A stretch of 29,924 bases of DNA from NCBI GenBank assembly GCA_964542895.1, contig CAZIWT010000026.1:1-29924 (forward strand), in the 5' to 3' direction. The notes beneath the pieces were generated by a model that worked only from the letters and a program-made list of their open reading frames with translations, ran no database searches and was not told the origin of the DNA. Source of the DNA: Zymogenus sp964542895 (lineage in GTDB: Bacteria > Desulfobacterota > Zymogenia > Zymogenales > Zymogenaceae). Positions 15,303-23,214 of this stretch are shown in pieces. Made by a program: the position numbers and the translations under genes. Position 1 is the stretch's first letter; the number at the start of each line of letters is the position of its first letter.

Positions 15303-16954
15303 TGGAGGAGACCTTCAAAAAATACGAATCCGGGGGGCTTAAGTGGACAGTCCGGGAGGGGTATCGCGATCTCACGGATATAGATTTTATAGATAGGAGT
15401 GCGCTTAAAAAGGCCGATGAGAACAACGTCAGGATTCGGGGATTCGTTGACTTCAAAGGTGAAAGTCTCTTTGTGAAGGCCTTTAAGGAGCGGGATCGAT
15501 TTTCGCCCCTTTTCACTCTGAAGGTCCTCCTCTTCGGCCACGGTGCGAAGAGGGAGTTCGACGCGTCGAGGTATCTTGCAGAGAGGGGGATCGGCACGCC
15601 GGAGGTCATCGCCGTCGGACTGGGGCCGCTTATGCGGTCGAGGGCGGTTATCGTCTTCAGAAGCCTCGATAAATCTTCTAATTTGGACGAGGTCTTTCGG
15701 GATTTAAGCGGTGATCCTAAAAAGGGTGAAAAGGGGAGGTTAATAGGACTGCTGGCGGAGGTAACGGCAAAGCTCCACGCCGCCTCCTTTCACCATCGGG
15801 ACTACCACGCGGGAAACCTCCTCGTCGAAGGGCGCGGGGATAAGGGGAAACTCGTTGTCATTGACCTCCACCGCTCCTCGTTCCCGAGGAGGATGAGGGG
15901 AAAAAGGGCGCTGAAAAACATCGCGGCGGTCTGCCACTCCTTAACCCTCTACTTTGGAGACGGCGACATCCGGGAGCTGTTGAGGGAATACAAAAGGATA
16001 AGGGGGGATGACTCGTTTGATATCGAGGGGGCGCTGAAGCTCATAAAGGGGCGGATATCGAAGATGGAGGTGCGCAGGCTCAAGAGCCGAACCAAGAGGT
16101 GCTTCAAGAACAGCAGCGAGTTCTCGGTGAAAAAGGGGAGGAATCACGTTGCCTACTTGAGGAGGGAAACGAAGGTCGACAAAGTAATGGGGTTTGTCGA
16201 GGAGTTTTCCAGGGGTTATGGAAGGACTTTGAAGGACGATAAGAAGGCGAGGATAGCGCTATTTAAGTGGGACGGGGGGGATGTATGCGTAAAGGGGTAC
16301 GAGACGCTGTCGATAAAAGAAAAGATCTGGGCCGCGTTCGGGAGGTCGAGGGGGCACGTCTCGTGGCGGTCGGCCCGGGGTCTCGCGGTCAGGGGATTCA
16401 ACACGCCCCTCCCCCTGGCCCTCGTTATAGTCAGGAGGTTTTTTGTCCCCAGAAAAATCTATTTCGTCACCGAGTCTTTTAGGCCCGCAAGGGAGCTCGA
16501 CAGGTTTATCTTGGGCGCCTTTAAAGAGAGCCAGAACGGAAAGGAGGGGCTGCTGGAAGCTCTGGCGGGGGTGATAGGGTCCCTGCACCGGATGGGGATA
16601 TACCACAGGGACCTCAAGGGGACCAACATCGGAGTCAAAAGGGAGGGGGGAAGCTATATCTTTTCCCTGATAGACCTCGACGATGTATCCTTCACATCCG
16701 GCGTTAACGTGTGGAGGAGGGCGAGAAACCTCTCACAGCTGTATCTCTCTACTCCTAATATGATAGGGGCGGGGGACAGGAGGGCCTTCTTTGAGAGGTA
16801 TCTGAGTGTTACGGGGGGGGGTGCCGGGAGGGAAAAGATAAAGAGAGGGGTGAAAAAGATCGTCAGGGGGGAGGAGCTGTTGTTCGTCTCGGACGAAGGG
16901 GACGTAATCGAGGACGGGGAGGAGCTCTTTTCAGAGCTCTTCGGAAGCGGGTAG
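15299..16954 (+). CDS. Tandem two-domain lipopolysaccharide/sugar kinase
   Basis: A 551-residue protein with two kinase domains of the Kdo kinase/WaaP superfamily joined end to end. Domain 1 has lysine K60 (FVKAF), the catalytic loop HHRDYHAGN (165-173) and the metal aspartate D189 in VVIDL. Domain 2 has K332 (VCVKGY), HRDLKGTN (436-443) and D459/D461 in LIDLDD. Both domains keep lysine, catalytic aspartate, asparagine and metal aspartate, so both could be active. WaaP and KdkA are single-domain proteins of about 240-290 residues that phosphorylate heptose or Kdo of the LPS core, with ATP, in the cytoplasm. The start may be GTG 15299 or the adjacent ATG 15302; both overlap the phosphoesterase stop. 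A nine-G tract lies at 16813-16821, after domain 2. The substrate is inferred from the locus. Confidence 0.85.
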   Translation: MMEETFKKYESGGLKWTVREGYRDLTDIDFIDRSALKKADENNVRIRGFVDFKGESLFVKAFKERDRFSPLFTLKVLLFGHGAKREFDASRYLAERGIGTPEVIAVGLGPLMRSRAVIVFRSLDKSSNLDEVFRDLSGDPKKGEKGRLIGLLAEVTAKLHAASFHHRDYHAGNLLVEGRGDKGKLVVIDLHRSSFPRRMRGKRALKNIAAVCHSLTLYFGDGDIRELLREYKRIRGDDSFDIEGALKLIKGRISKMEVRRLKSRTKRCFKNSSEFSVKKGRNHVAYLRRETKVDKVMGFVEEFSRGYGRTLKDDKKARIALFKWDGGDVCVKGYETLSIKEKIWAAFGRSRGHVSWRSARGLAVRGFNTPLPLALVIVRRFFVPRKIYFVTESFRPARELDRFILGAFKESQNGKEGLLEALAGVIGSLHRMGIYHRDLKGTNIGVKREGGSYIFSLIDLDDVSFTSGVNVWRRARNLSQLYLSTPNMIGAGDRRAFFERYLSVTGGGAGREKIKRGVKKIVRGEELLFVSDEGDVIEDGEELFSELFGSG

Positions 16955-17027
16955 TCTGTTTTTGTGAGACGTGAACCGGTTGTTTGGGTCGCTTGATTTA
17001 TATGTAAGGCGTCTGAAGCATATTTGG

Positions 17028-18257
17028 ATGAAGAAAATAAAGATATTAAGAATCATCACGAGGCTTAACGTGGGTGGGCCGGCGATTCACGCCGTGCTCC
17101 TGACGAAATACCTCGATCCCGAGCGCTTCGAGAGCGTTCTCGTCACAGGTGAGGTGGGAGAGAACGAGGGGGATATGGGATACCTGGCGGAAGAGTACGG
17201 TGTAAAGCCGACATTTATCTCGGGTCTCGGCAGGGAGATAAGCATCTTTCAGGATATAGGGGCGTTTTTCCGCCTCCTCTCCCTGATCTTGAGGGAAAAG
17301 CCGGATATCATTCACACGCATCTCGGAAAGGCGGGAACGCTGGGGAGGCTTGCGGGCGCCCTCTCAAAGTTTGTCTTGATTTTTAAGGGAAAGACGATTA
17401 AGATGTTCCACACCTTTCACGGACATTTTTTCTATGGTTATTTCGGCCCGGTGATGACCCGGGTCTTTAAATATATTGAAAAAGCGCTGGCTCTTTTCTG
17501 TGATCGGCTCATAGTGTTGAACGAGAGCCAAAGGGAGGATATAGCCGAAAAATACGGGGTGGTCCCGGGGAGAAAAATCGATATAGTGCCACTCGGGTTC
17601 GACTTTAAGTTCATCGAGGATTCCAGGGGAAGCGGCGGACGGCTGAGGAAAGAGGCGGGACTGAAAAAAGGGGAGAAGCTCGTGGGGATCGTGGGGAGGC
17701 TCACCGCCATAAAGAACCACCGCCTCTTTCTCGACGGGGCGTCGGTCTACCTCAACGGAGGGGGGGAGGTGCCGGCCAGGTTTCTCGTTGTGGGGGACGG
17801 GGAGCTCAAGGAGGAGCTCGAGGAATACGCCGTGGGGCTGGATATCTGCGAAAGGGTCAAGTTCACCGGCTGGGTGAAGGAGATGGGGGAGGTCTACGAC
17901 GCCCTCGACCTTTTGGTACTCACCTCAAACAACGAGGGGACGCCGGTCACGGTAATAGAGGCGATGGTCTCTGGAATCCCTGTTGTGGCCACCGCCGTGG
18001 GGGGTGTCCCGGAGCTTTTAGGGGGGGGTGTGAAAGGAAAGGTCCTAAACGGTGTCGAAATAGCCCAGCATGGTGTTATAATACCCCCGGGGAGCGAAGC
18101 GGGTTTGGCCCGGGCCATTTCCATAGCCCTTTCGGACAGTGGCCCTGCCCGGGAGGCGGTCGGGAGGGCGATGGAGTTTGCACGGGAAAGATTCGGCAGG
18201 GAGAGGCTGGTAAGGGATATAGAAAATCTTTATATAAAATCTTTGGATATGGTATGA
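17028..18257 (+). CDS. GT4 family glycosyltransferase
   Basis: A 409-residue GT-B glycosyltransferase when started at ATG 17028, where the family-like N-terminus MKKIKILRIITRLNVGGPAI begins. The frame is open back to a GTG at 16971, which would add 19 residues unlike the family and has no ribosome site. Donor-site features are VPLGFDFKFIED, GIVGRLTAIKNHRLFL, VVGDGELKEEL and SNNEGTPVTVIEAMVSGIPV, which contains a clean E-x7-E. Relatives are common in capsule and O-antigen loci and use several sugars. It lies 73 bases after the kinase gene and has an ATGA overlap with the next epimerase. A G8 tract at 18021-18028 falls within the donor domain. Confidence 0.9.
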   Translation: MKKIKILRIITRLNVGGPAIHAVLLTKYLDPERFESVLVTGEVGENEGDMGYLAEEYGVKPTFISGLGREISIFQDIGAFFRLLSLILREKPDIIHTHLGKAGTLGRLAGALSKFVLIFKGKTIKMFHTFHGHFFYGYFGPVMTRVFKYIEKALALFCDRLIVLNESQREDIAEKYGVVPGRKIDIVPLGFDFKFIEDSRGSGGRLRKEAGLKKGEKLVGIVGRLTAIKNHRLFLDGASVYLNGGGEVPARFLVVGDGELKEELEEYAVGLDICERVKFTGWVKEMGEVYDALDLLVLTSNNEGTPVTVIEAMVSGIPVVATAVGGVPELLGGGVKGKVLNGVEIAQHGVIIPPGSEAGLARAISIALSDSGPAREAVGRAMEFARERFGRERLVRDIENLYIKSLDMV

Positions 18258-19228
18258 AAGTATTGATTACGGGAGGAGCCGGGTTTATCGGCTCCTATTT
18301 GGCCGAGGGACACCTCGGAAAGAACGACGAGGTCTACATAATCGACAACCTCTCCACCGGAAGCCTCAAGAACATCGAGCATATCCGCTTCGATGAGGGG
18401 CTTCACCTCGTCACCGACTCGGTCTTGAACGAGGGGGTGATGAACGAGCTCGTCGGCAAGTGCGACGTGATTTACCACATGGCGGCGGCCGTTGGAGTCA
18501 AGCTAATAATGGAAAACCCGGTGGAGACGATAAAGACCAACGTCCGGGGGACAGAGGTGGTCCTCAAGATGGCGAATCTCTTCAAGAAGAAGGTTATCGT
18601 GGCCTCCACCTCGGAGGTCTACGGAAAGGCGATGGAGATAAAGAAGGGGGGGGTGGACTTGAGCGAGGGAGACGACCTGCTCCTCGGGCCCACGAGCAAG
18701 AGGAGGTGGGCCTACGCCTGCTCCAAGGCGGTGGACGAGTTTCTGGCCCTCGCCTACTACGACGAAAAGGGGCTTCCGGTTACCATCGTTCGCCTCTTTA
18801 ACACCGTGGGTCCCCGCCAGACGGGACGCTACGGGATGGTCATACCGACCTTCGTCCAGTCGGCGCTCCTGGGCAAGGCCCTGCCGGTATTCGGCGACGG
18901 AACGCAGTCGAGGTGTTTCACCCACGTGAAGGACGTCGCCAGGGCGCTTATGGGCCTTATGGAGAGCGGCAATGCGGTGGGTCAAATCGTGAATATCGGA
19001 AGCTCCGACGAGATTACCATCAACGATCTTGCGGAGAAGATAATCGCCTTTACGAAGAGCAAGTCGAAGATAGAGCATATACCTTACGAGAAGGTATACG
19101 GAAGCGGGTTCGAGGACATGGAGAGGAGAAAGCCGGACCTCGCAAAGGCCAAGGAGCTTATTGGATACGTCCCCGAAAAAAATATCGACGACATCATAAG
19201 GGATGTCGTGGAGTATTACGGAAAGTAG
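18254..19228 (+). CDS. NAD-dependent sugar-nucleotide epimerase/decarboxylase (extended SDR)
   Basis: A 324-residue extended short-chain dehydrogenase/reductase. It has the NAD-binding GGAGFIGS (7-14), IDNLSTG (30-36), HMAAAVGVKLIMENP (75-89), VASTSEVYGKA (116-126) and the catalytic pair Y154/K158 in YACSK. RLFNTVGPRQTGRYGMVIP and GDGTQSRCFTHVKDVA are typical of the UDP-glucose epimerase, UDP-glucuronate decarboxylase and dTDP-glucose dehydratase group; the pattern around VGVKLIMENPVETI suggests a decarboxylase or 4-epimerase of UDP-sugars, which I cannot narrow further. The stop abuts the start of the membrane transferase gene. A G8 tract lies at 18646-18653. Confidence 0.88.
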   Translation: MKVLITGGAGFIGSYLAEGHLGKNDEVYIIDNLSTGSLKNIEHIRFDEGLHLVTDSVLNEGVMNELVGKCDVIYHMAAAVGVKLIMENPVETIKTNVRGTEVVLKMANLFKKKVIVASTSEVYGKAMEIKKGGVDLSEGDDLLLGPTSKRRWAYACSKAVDEFLALAYYDEKGLPVTIVRLFNTVGPRQTGRYGMVIPTFVQSALLGKALPVFGDGTQSRCFTHVKDVARALMGLMESGNAVGQIVNIGSSDEITINDLAEKIIAFTKSKSKIEHIPYEKVYGSGFEDMERRKPDLAKAKELIGYVPEKNIDDIIRDVVEYYGK

Positions 19229-21094
19229 ATGGATAAACTGCTTACAACGGCCGGCCTGGCCTTCGGTTTGGCGCTTGTCATCTCCCTTCTTGGAACGAGG
19301 ATTATGATCACCGTGGCCAAGAGGATGGGGTGGATCGAGGAGCCGAAGGAGGATCGCTGGCACAGTGAGCCCACGGCAAAGATGGGGGGAGTCGCCGTCT
19401 ATATCGCATTGGTTGTCCCGATACTCCTCTTTTTCGGGCCGATTATCGCTTTCAAGCTCGGCCTTGTCAAGGCGGGTCCGCTTGCCCGTGAGATCCTTCT
19501 CTGGATGTCGCCGTCGGTTGTCCTGGGGCTATTGATCGGAATGACAGTGATTTTCGTGCTCGGCCTTGTGGACGACTTTACGTATATAAGGCCCAGGACG
19601 AAGATATTTTTCCAGGTGGTCGCCGCCGTTGTGGTCGTTATATATGGAGTGTCGTCGGAGTTCTTCAATCCCTTTATCGGGATTCCCCTCACCATCTTCT
19701 GGATAATCGCCGTTACCAACGCCTACAATCTCATAGACAACATGGACGGCCTCTCCTCCGGAACCGCCGCCATATCGTCGATTTGCATCTTTCTCCTTTC
19801 GATCATCATGGGTTGGGTTCACACGGCGATCCTGTCCGCGATTATGGCCGGTGCGGCGCTAGGATTTCTCAGATACAATTTTAGGCCCGCCCGGATATTC
19901 CTGGGCGACTCCGGGGCGCTCCTGATTGGATTTTATCTCTCGGTAATAACGATCGTTGGGACGATGGCGCAGATGTCAAACCTCATCATCATCATGGTGG
20001 TCCCGATCCTCGTGATGGCGGTCCCCATCTTCGACACCACCTTCGTCACGATACTCCGCGCCCTCTCCGGGCGCCCGATTTCCCAGGGGGGGCGGGACCA
20101 CACCTCCCACAGAATGGTTATCCTTGGGCTTTCGGAGAGAAACACGGTACTTCTGATCTACGTATTCTCTCTCGTCTTCGGTATCTTTGCGGTGCTGTAT
20201 GCGTCTCCCAAGATGGATTTCCTGCTGATCACGTCGCTTCTCATCATATCCCTCATCTTTCTGATCCTGTTGGGGATTTTTCTCGCCGGTGTGGATATAA
20301 AGGAGCTGAAGAAGCTGGGAGAGGAGGGGAAGCCGAGGGAGGGACGCCGCCCCCTCATGTCGGTGATAATGGATAGGAGGGGGAGATTCGGGGAAATTCT
20401 GGCCGACTGCCTGATAATAGTGGTTTCCTATATACTCGCATATCTCATAATTCGGGAGGGCTACATAGGAGTGGAAGAGGGCCGGCTCATCGCCAGGTCG
20501 CTCCCGATAGTTATCTTCGCCCAGATGGTGTCCTTTTATTTCTTCGGAATTTACAGGGGCCTGTGGATGTACGTGGCCTTTCGGGACATCGTGAGGATCG
20601 TCCAGGCGGCCCTGGTGGGAACCCTCTCTTCGATGATCGTGCTGTTCCTCTTCACGTTCTTTGAGGGCTATTCGCTGTCGGTGATGGTCGTTTATTTCCT
20701 GCTGTTGGTCTTTTTCATCTCAGCGAGGCTGGCGAGCCTGAGGGGATTCAAGGAGTATTTCACGCACCACAAGGCAAGGAGGGCCGACAGGGGGGTAATC
20801 ATCTTCGGCGCCGGAGATTCGGGAAACGCCGTTTTGAAGGAGATATTGAATAACGATGGCCTGAACTTGAGACCCCTCGGATTCATCGACGATGACCTGA
20901 AAAAGGTGGGCCTGAAGATAAACGGAATCGAGGTCCTCGGGACGAGGGGAGAGCTTAAAAGGGTCATGGAGGAGAGGGATGCCGACGAGGTGATCATCGC
21001 CGTCAGGAATATCTCCGAGGACGCTGTTGTCGATATCCAGAAAATATGTATAGATCTCGGGGTGTCGTACAGAAGGTCCGCGGCTATCTTATAA
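19229..21094 (+). CDS. Polyprenyl-phosphate sugar-1-phosphate transferase fused to a CapD/WbpM-type N-terminal half
   Basis: A 621-residue integral membrane protein in two parts. Residues 1 to about 350 are a WecA/MraY-family transferase that moves GlcNAc-1-phosphate or a similar sugar phosphate from its UDP form to undecaprenyl phosphate, starting a glycan chain. Key motifs are LVDDF (113-117), NAYNLIDNMDGL (164-175), FLGDSG (224-229), IFDTTF (267-272) and GGRDHTSHR (287-295), among about ten membrane spans. Residues from about 386 hold four more spans and then a Rossmann domain (VIIFGAGDSGNAV, 523-535; GFIDDDLKKVGLKINGIEVLG, 551-571). This part matches the N-terminal half of WbpM/CapD/FlaA1-type UDP-sugar 4,6-dehydratases, but the C-terminal SDR catalytic domain is missing; the protein ends at residue 621. 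It lies between two soluble SDR epimerase genes. Confidence 0.88.
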   Translation: MDKLLTTAGLAFGLALVISLLGTRIMITVAKRMGWIEEPKEDRWHSEPTAKMGGVAVYIALVVPILLFFGPIIAFKLGLVKAGPLAREILLWMSPSVVLGLLIGMTVIFVLGLVDDFTYIRPRTKIFFQVVAAVVVVIYGVSSEFFNPFIGIPLTIFWIIAVTNAYNLIDNMDGLSSGTAAISSICIFLLSIIMGWVHTAILSAIMAGAALGFLRYNFRPARIFLGDSGALLIGFYLSVITIVGTMAQMSNLIIIMVVPILVMAVPIFDTTFVTILRALSGRPISQGGRDHTSHRMVILGLSERNTVLLIYVFSLVFGIFAVLYASPKMDFLLITSLLIISLIFLILLGIFLAGVDIKELKKLGEEGKPREGRRPLMSVIMDRRGRFGEILADCLIIVVSYILAYLIIREGYIGVEEGRLIARSLPIVIFAQMVSFYFFGIYRGLWMYVAFRDIVRIVQAALVGTLSSMIVLFLFTFFEGYSLSVMVVYFLLLVFFISARLASLRGFKEYFTHHKARRADRGVIIFGAGDSGNAVLKEILNNDGLNLRPLGFIDDDLKKVGLKINGIEVLGTRGELKRVMEERDADEVIIAVRNISEDAVVDIQKICIDLGVSYRRSAAIL

Positions 21095-21111
21095 ACAGAG
21101 GAAAGGGATAT

Positions 21112-22035
21112 ATGAGATTTTTGGTTACAGGGGGCGCGGGATTTATCGGCTCCCACATAGTTGAGGAGCTCGTAAAGGGGGGGGAGGAGGTGCGGATTCT
21201 GGATAACCTCTACAGCGGGAAGGTGGAAAACATAAAGGAGTTTATGGGCGATATAACGTTTATAGAGGGGGACATCAGGGACACCGATAAGGTGAAAAAG
21301 GCGGTTGACGGCGTGGACGTGATCTTCCATCAGGCGGCTGTACCCTCCGTGCCCCGCTCCGTGGCGGAGCCGAAATACACCAACGACGTAAACGTAAACG
21401 GCACCCTGGAGCTTTTGATTGCGGCCAAGGATGAGAAGGTCCAGCGCTTTGTCTATGCGTCTTCCTCCTCCGTATACGGCGACACTCCCACCCTGCCCAA
21501 GGTCGAGGATATGACGCCGAAGCCACTCTCCCCGTATGCCGCCCAGAAGCTCATGGGGGAGCATTACGCCCGGATATTCTATCACGTCTACGGGCTGCCC
21601 ACGCTGGGGCTTCGCTACTTCAACATCTTCGGCCCGAGACAGGACCCGAAATCGGAATACGCCGCCGTGGTCCCGAAGTTCATAACGAGGCTTATAAAAA
21701 AGGAGCCGCCGATAATTCACGGGGACGGGAAGCAGTCGAGGGATTTCACCTTTGTAAAAAACGTCGTCAGGGCAAACCTCCTGGCGGCCGAGGCGGAAGA
21801 TTGTTCCGGAGAGATCATAAATATCTCCACGGGAGTTAACCTGACGGTAGTGGAGCTTGCAGAGACTATAGGAAAGATCGTGGGGACGGACATCGAGCCG
21901 ATCCACGATCCGCCGAGAGAGGGGGATGTCAAAGACTCCCTCGGCGATATTGAAAAGGCGAAAAGGCTTATAGGGTATGAGGTTGATGTCGATTTCGAGG
22001 AGGGGCTTTCACGAACGGTGGACTTTTTCCTTTAG
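21112..22035 (+). CDS. UDP-GlcNAc/UDP-Glc 4-epimerase-like SDR
   Basis: A 307-residue extended SDR. ATG 21112 is chosen because it gives MRFLVTGGAGFIGSH directly and has ggaaaggg just upstream; the frame is open to 21046, but that part overlaps the end of the transferase gene. Motifs are GGAGFIGS (7-14), LDNLYSG (30-36), QAAVPSVPRSV (74-84), YASSSSVYGD (115-124) and Y142/K146 in YAAQK. RYFNIFGPRQDPKSEYAAVVPKF is characteristic of the WbpP/Gne group that interconverts UDP-GlcNAc and UDP-GalNAc or their uronic acids. It would feed the membrane transferase encoded immediately before it. It is the second of two related but clearly different epimerases in the locus. Confidence 0.9.
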   Translation: MRFLVTGGAGFIGSHIVEELVKGGEEVRILDNLYSGKVENIKEFMGDITFIEGDIRDTDKVKKAVDGVDVIFHQAAVPSVPRSVAEPKYTNDVNVNGTLELLIAAKDEKVQRFVYASSSSVYGDTPTLPKVEDMTPKPLSPYAAQKLMGEHYARIFYHVYGLPTLGLRYFNIFGPRQDPKSEYAAVVPKFITRLIKKEPPIIHGDGKQSRDFTFVKNVVRANLLAAEAEDCSGEIINISTGVNLTVVELAETIGKIVGTDIEPIHDPPREGDVKDSLGDIEKAKRLIGYEVDVDFEEGLSRTVDFFL

Positions 22036-22073
22036 AGTTTTTATATAAATAGCTAAACGGGGGAATTTTAGCA

Positions 22074-23024
22074 GTGCTTCGCTTCTCATTTATAATAGCC
22101 AGCTTCAATAACAAGGACATCCTTACGCCCTGTTTCGAGTCCATTGCGAAAAACGTAAAGAAGGGTGTCTACGAGATAATAGTCTCCGACAACGGATCGA
22201 CGGACAACAGCGTAAGCTTCATCAAGGAGAGCTATCCGGAGATAAAGATTATTGAAAACGAGAAGAACCTGGGCTTTGCCGCCGCCATCAACAAGGGTAT
22301 AAACAGGTCGAAGGGCAAGTATATCGTATTGATGAACACGGATACGGAGCTGACCCCGACAGCGCTGGACAAGATAAGTAAATACATGGATGAAAATCTC
22401 GCTGTGGGGATTTGCGGCGGCGAGCTGATCGGCCCGGACGGTAAGCCCCAGAACAGCGCCGCCGCCTTTCCGGGGATAGCGACCGAGCTTTTCAACAAGT
22501 CCCTTTTAAAGCTCCTCTTCCCTAAAAAATATCCGGGGAAGGTCAGCGAAATGAACGATCCCATAGACGTAGATTCGGTCATCGGGGCGCTGATGGTGGT
22601 AAGAAAGTCCGCCATAGACAAGATCGGCCCCATCGATGATAGCTACTTCTTCTATATGGAGGAGACCGACTGGTGTCTCCGCATGAAGAGGGGTGGTTAT
22701 CGTGTCTCGATTTTACCCGACGTGAGGATAATTCACCACCAGGGGAAGACCGCGAAGCGGTATCCGAGAAGGTCGAAGATAGAGTATTTCATTTCCTCGA
22801 TGATATATATGAAGAAGAACCACTCCCCCGTCTACGCATTCACGTTCAGCGTGGGCCTATTTTTGAAGGTCTTTATAAGTCTGATCATAAGTCTCCTTGT
22901 GTGTATCCTGACGCTCGGCCTCGTCCGCTCCGTGAGGGAAAGGGTGAGAAGGTACGAGAGGCTCGTGAGGTGGTTCTTCGTGGGGAGGCCCATCTCCTGG
23001 GGGCTTCGTGGAATCTCAAGTTAG
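22074..23024 (+). CDS. GT2 glycosyltransferase, rhamnosyltransferase-like, with C-terminal membrane span
   Basis: A 316-residue GT2 enzyme starting at GTG 22074. The GT-A core has FIIASFNN (6-13), SDNGSTDNS (38-46), NLGFAAAINKGI (65-76), the metal-binding NTDTELTP (88-95) and EETDWCLRM (196-204). This arrangement is shared with rhamnosyltransferases such as WbbL and RfbN, although other sugars are used by relatives. A hydrophobic helix of about 30 residues (roughly 254-284) near the C-terminus would anchor it to the inner membrane. It is the last glycosyltransferase of the locus. The next 190 bases (23025-23214) hold no gene; they are G-rich with a small GTCGG/CCGAC dyad near 23127. Confidence 0.88.
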   Translation: MLRFSFIIASFNNKDILTPCFESIAKNVKKGVYEIIVSDNGSTDNSVSFIKESYPEIKIIENEKNLGFAAAINKGINRSKGKYIVLMNTDTELTPTALDKISKYMDENLAVGICGGELIGPDGKPQNSAAAFPGIATELFNKSLLKLLFPKKYPGKVSEMNDPIDVDSVIGALMVVRKSAIDKIGPIDDSYFFYMEETDWCLRMKRGGYRVSILPDVRIIHHQGKTAKRYPRRSKIEYFISSMIYMKKNHSPVYAFTFSVGLFLKVFISLIISLLVCILTLGLVRSVRERVRRYERLVRWFFVGRPISWGLRGISS

Positions 23025-23214
23025 ACTCTTGTGCGGGATTGATTATTTGTTTGGGGAAAGATGATTTTTTTAAACGGGACAGTGGGGATTCTTGTAGGTG
23101 TGTGGGTGGGGGCGATCGAGATGAGGGGTCGGAGCCGACGGTATATAAATCACGAGCTTTGGTGCCGCCGTTTTCTGTTTGAATAGTTGACCGTTCAGTG
23201 AAAGATAGGGAAAA

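Noticed and set aside
21046..21111. Upstream extension of the second epimerase into the end of the transferase gene
   Set aside because: The added 22 residues have no SDR pattern; ATG 21112 has a ribosome site and gives the standard N-terminus.
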